Part shown: piece after piece, positions 61,595 to 64,000 of the stretch
Layout of the letters: every line of letters begins with the position of its first letter
How positions within the stretch are numbered: position 1 is the stretch's first letter
Source of the DNA: Amycolatopsis sp. NBC_01488
GTDB lineage: Bacteria > Actinomycetota > Actinomycetes > Mycobacteriales > Pseudonocardiaceae
NCBI RefSeq assembly: GCF_036227105.1
Contig: NZ_CP109434.1
Coordinates: forward strand, 8,094,501-8,158,500
Direction: 5' to 3'
DNA length: 64,000 nucleotides
Notes under the pieces: model-generated
Told to the model about the DNA's origin: nothing
Database searches by the model: none
Seen by the model: only the letters and a program-made list of their open reading frames with translations
Made by a program: the position numbers and the translations under genes

Positions 61595-62716
61595 TCACCG
61601 TTGTCCCGTACCGGATTCGCCCCGCGTGTTCGTCGGCGCGGACGAACTCCGGTGCGCCAGCACGGTTTCGGCGAGGGCGGTGAGCAGCACGGTCCGGCGC
61701 CGCAGCTCGGCGACGACGACGTGTTCGTGGTCGGCGTGGGCACCGCCGCCGACCGCGCCGAGGCCGTCGAGCGTCGGAATGCCCAGTCCCGCGGTGAAAT
61801 TGCCGTCGGAGGCGCCGCCGACCGCCGCCTCGGTGAGCGTCCCGGCCGCGAGTTCGTTGGCGAGCGCGAAAAGTCCCGACGACGCCTTCGCGTCCAGTGG
61901 CGGCCGATTGACGCCGCCGTCGATGCGGATCGCCGCGCCGGGCAGGTGCGGCCGCAGGCTCCGGATAGCCGCGTCGACGCGGTGCTGCTCGGCCGCGTCC
62001 CACGCCCGCACGTCGACCGCGACGCTCGCCGCGGCGGGCACGGTGTTGGTCGTCGTCCCGGCCGTCAGCGCGGTCGGGACGACACTGGTGCCGCGGTCCG
62101 CGTCGGCGAGCGCCGCCACCGCGAGGATCTGGTGGGCGACCTCGATTCCCGCGTTGACGCCCTTTTCGGGTTCGAGCCCGGCGTGCGCGGCGCGGCCCTC
62201 GACCTCGATCCGGTACCGGGAAACACCTTTGCGGCGGGTCTTCAGGGCGCCGCCGTCGGCCGACGCTTCGAGCACGAAGACCGCGTCGCAGGTCTTGGCT
62301 TCCTCCTCGATCAGGGCGCGGGACAGCGGCGAGCCGATCTCCTCGTCGCCGGTGACGAGGACCGAGAGGCCGCCGCGGTCCGGTAGCGCCGCGGCGGCGT
62401 GCAGGGCCATCACGACGCCGGCTTTCATGTCGAAGCAGCCCGGCCCGCGCAGGACGCCGTCGCGGACTTCGAAGGGGTGCGTGCGCAGGGAACCCAGCGG
62501 CCACACGGTGTCGTGGTGGCCGAGCAGCAGCACGCGCGGCGGGCCGTCGCCGAACCGCCAGCGCAGGTGGGTGCAGCCGTCGGTGACGAGGCGTTCGGGC
62601 TCGGCGCCGAGCAGCCGTCGCCCGATCCCGGCGACGGCTTCGGCACTGCGCGCGACGGCGTCGTGGTCACTCGACGGTGACTCGCAGCGGACGAGCGTCC
62701 CGATGTCCTCGATCAC
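61595..62716 (-). CDS. M20 metallopeptidase/deacylase (carboxypeptidase-G2/ArgE-like)
   Basis: 373 residues from a GTG overlapping the preceding stop as GTGA. Zinc and catalytic residues: His67 and Asp69 in LGHHDTVWP, Asp96 in GCFDMKAG, Glu125-Glu126 in TGDEEIGS, Glu150 in VLEASADG, and a C-terminal His in GGGAHADHEH. The dimerisation domain (SRYRIEVEGRAAHAGLEPEKG) is intact. M20 enzymes of this group remove N-acyl groups from amino acids. In the NSAR pathway this is the L-specific desuccinylase, and the gene neighbours match that role. Confidence 0.9.
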   Translation of the reverse strand: MIEDIGTLVRCESPSSDHDAVARSAEAVAGIGRRLLGAEPERLVTDGCTHLRWRFGDGPPRVLLLGHHDTVWPLGSLRTHPFEVRDGVLRGPGCFDMKAGVVMALHAAAALPDRGGLSVLVTGDEEIGSPLSRALIEEEAKTCDAVFVLEASADGGALKTRRKGVSRYRIEVEGRAAHAGLEPEKGVNAGIEVAHQILAVAALADADRGTSVVPTALTAGTTTNTVPAAASVAVDVRAWDAAEQHRVDAAIRSLRPHLPGAAIRIDGGVNRPPLDAKASSGLFALANELAAGTLTEAAVGGASDGNFTAGLGIPTLDGLGAVGGGAHADHEHVVVAELRRRTVLLTALAETVLAHRSSSAPTNTRGESGTGQR

Positions 62717-64000
62717 CGCGGCTCACCTCGCAGCGGCCGGCCGGGCAGCGCGCCGGTGTCCAGGTTTCCTTCGCTGACCACGGGAACCCCGCCGACGTAC
62801 AGGTGCCGGACGCCGACGGACGGGCGGGTCGGGTCGGCGTAGGTCGCGGTGTCGGTGATGCTCTCCGGGTCGAGGACGACGAGGTCGGCGTCCGCGCCCA
62901 CGCCCAGGTGCCCCTTGCCGCGGGCGTGCGGCGCGACGTCGTCGAGGATGCGCGACGGCAGGTACGAGCAGCGGCGGAACGCTTCGAGCCAGCTCCACGC
63001 CCCGGCTTCGCGGACCATCAGGCGCAGCGTCTTGGCGAAGGTGCCGGCGGTCCGCGGATGCGTCGTGCCGCCCGGGGGCAGCGGCCACTCGGTGCTTTCG
63101 GTGCGGCCGTCCGTCCAGTAGACGGGCATCGCGTCGCTGGCGACGACGGCATCGGGGAACGCGAGCGCCTGGTGCAGCAGCCCACGGTCGCGGGGGTCGG
63201 TCTCGTCCAGGAACTCGAGGAGGCACGGCGCGCCCGGGTCCTGCCGCCGCAGCTCGTTCAGGCGGCTTTCGTCGCGGACCCGCTCCCCCGTTTCGAGGAT
63301 GACGACGCTCGAGGGCTGCAAACCCTTCAGGCGCAAGCGATCCGGTTCGAGGAAGGCGGCGCCGACCGCCGTGCTGCCCGCGCCGTACGGGTAGGCCTCG
63401 ACGGTGACGCGCGAGCCTTCGCGGCGGGCGGTGTCGAGGGTGGCGAGGACCCGGTCGATGTGGTGGCCGGAGGTGCTGTTGACGTGGCAGTGGTGCATCG
63501 CGGCACCGGTCTCGCCCGCGGCGACGGCGATCTCCACCGAGCCGTCGACCGGGATCGCGGGGTCGACCTCGACCAGCTCGCGGACGTGGGTGTAGGTGGG
63601 CACGCCGGCCTTCGCGGCGAGGTGCGCGACGGCCATGAACTCGCCCGGCTCGGTCGCGGGCGCGTAGCCCATCAGGACGCCGATGCCCAGGGCGCCGTTC
63701 GCGAGTTCGGCTTCGAGCAGCGAAAGCCACGCGGTGAGTTCGGTCTTGGTGGAACTGCGTTGCCACCGCGGGTTTGCGAGCACCGCCAGGCCGCTGTCGA
63801 TGCTCGCGTCGGGGGCGATGCCGGCGAGGATCTGCGCCCGGGCGGCGCCCCAGGAGGCGGAGAAGCCGTAGTGCAGCGGACGTCCGGCCGCGGCGGCCTC
63901 GGCGTAGGCGCGGTCGATCGGCATGAGGCCGGCTTCGAGGTCGAGTGCGGTGGTGACGCCGTCCATGGCCTGCAGCCGCTGCCCGGCGATGGAGTGCACG
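62713..64000 (-). CDS. D-aminoacylase-type amidohydrolase (5' part outside the window)
   Basis: About 429 C-terminal residues are visible; the frame is open at the right edge. HSIAGQRLQAMDGVTTALDLEAG, the bridging-Lys/Glu region of the fold, CHVNSTSGHHIDRVLATLD with metal-binding histidines, VTVEAYPYGAGST, SDAMPV near the conserved Asp and SYLPSRILDDVAPHARGKGHLGVGADADLVVLDPE identify the N-acyl-D-amino-acid deacylase group (COG3653). The usual product is a free D-amino acid. It is upstream of, and coupled by GTGA to, the M20 gene, so it is the first visible gene of the operon. Confidence 0.88.
   Translation of the reverse strand, partial: VHSIAGQRLQAMDGVTTALDLEAGLMPIDRAYAEAAAAGRPLHYGFSASWGAARAQILAGIAPDASIDSGLAVLANPRWQRSSTKTELTAWLSLLEAELANGALGIGVLMGYAPATEPGEFMAVAHLAAKAGVPTYTHVRELVEVDPAIPVDGSVEIAVAAGETGAAMHHCHVNSTSGHHIDRVLATLDTARREGSRVTVEAYPYGAGSTAVGAAFLEPDRLRLKGLQPSSVVILETGERVRDESRLNELRRQDPGAPCLLEFLDETDPRDRGLLHQALAFPDAVVASDAMPVYWTDGRTESTEWPLPPGGTTHPRTAGTFAKTLRLMVREAGAWSWLEAFRRCSYLPSRILDDVAPHARGKGHLGVGADADLVVLDPESITDTATYADPTRPSVGVRHLYVGGVPVVSEGNLDTGALPGRPLRGEPR

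Noticed and set aside
1..64000. CRISPR arrays, insertion sequences or rRNA genes
   Set aside because: No spaced direct repeats, transposase genes with terminal repeats or rRNA sequence were seen; the 12-bp repeat at 61198 is coding.

Overview
This is a window from a high-GC actinomycete chromosome, most likely an Amycolatopsis. The clearest pointer is the enolase-superfamily racemase at 59515-60621: its 368-residue length, its catalytic lysine/acid spacing and nearly all of its sequence match the N-acylamino-acid/N-succinylamino-acid racemase known from Amycolatopsis as I remember it. Twin-lysine signal peptides, many TetR regulators, GTG starts and a 14-TM MFS/P450-rich gene content fit that assignment.

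Layout. 1-2.9 kb: the end of an FtsX-type ABC permease, a COG4705 membrane protein and a decayed histidine-kinase fragment. 2.9-5.2 kb: DUF1707 protein, secreted RNase of the Sa/N1/T1 family, secreted alpha-lytic-type S1 protease. 5.4-11.2 kb: DUF3558 lipoprotein, an SsuABC-like importer (substrate-binding protein, permease, ATPase) and a divergent CitA/CitB-type two-component system. 11.3-21.6 kb: secreted protein of unknown role, second COG4705 protein, LytR-CpsA-Psr enzyme, TylF-like methyltransferase, Kup potassium transporter, catalase-fold protein, MBL hydrolase and an MFS transporter. 21.6-26.9 kb: frameshifted tailspike/pectin-lyase-fold protein, OafA-type acyltransferase with SGNH domain, DUF2231 protein.

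27-38.5 kb is a decay-rich zone: an integrase remnant, a 5'-truncated GMC oxidoreductase, two alginate-lyase remnants, a 5'-truncated P450 and an EthD-type gene with one nonsense codon. Intact genes sit between them, including a TetR regulator whose probable palindromic operator occurs three times, at its own promoter and in the promoter region shared by a ferredoxin-type QueG/reductive-dehalogenase-like protein and an alpha/beta hydrolase.

38.5-48 kb: rhomboid-like protein with a divergent TetR, an AA10 lytic polysaccharide monooxygenase with a DasR-type operator, a LexA protein, P450 plus MFS exporter, methyltransferase with a divergent TetR, two tRNA-Val genes and a second 14-TM MFS exporter.

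48.2-64 kb is one long minus-strand cluster, mostly coupled by 4-base stop/start overlaps: D-aminoacylase-type amidohydrolase, M20 deacylase, GNAT acyltransferase, N-succinylamino-acid racemase, small basic protein, two serine hydrolases of the beta-lactamase fold, a peptide ABC importer (binding protein, permease, a fused permease-ATPase, ATPase) and a 1113-residue fusion of an S9 peptidase with a class-C-type serine hydrolase. GNAT, racemase and M20 enzyme are the three activities of the irreversible D- to L-amino-acid conversion pathway described in Geobacillus kaustophilus. Here they are joined to peptide import and hydrolases that could release D-amino acids, so I read the cluster as a D-peptide/D-amino-acid salvage system. 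That is the main candidate for an under-described system in this window.
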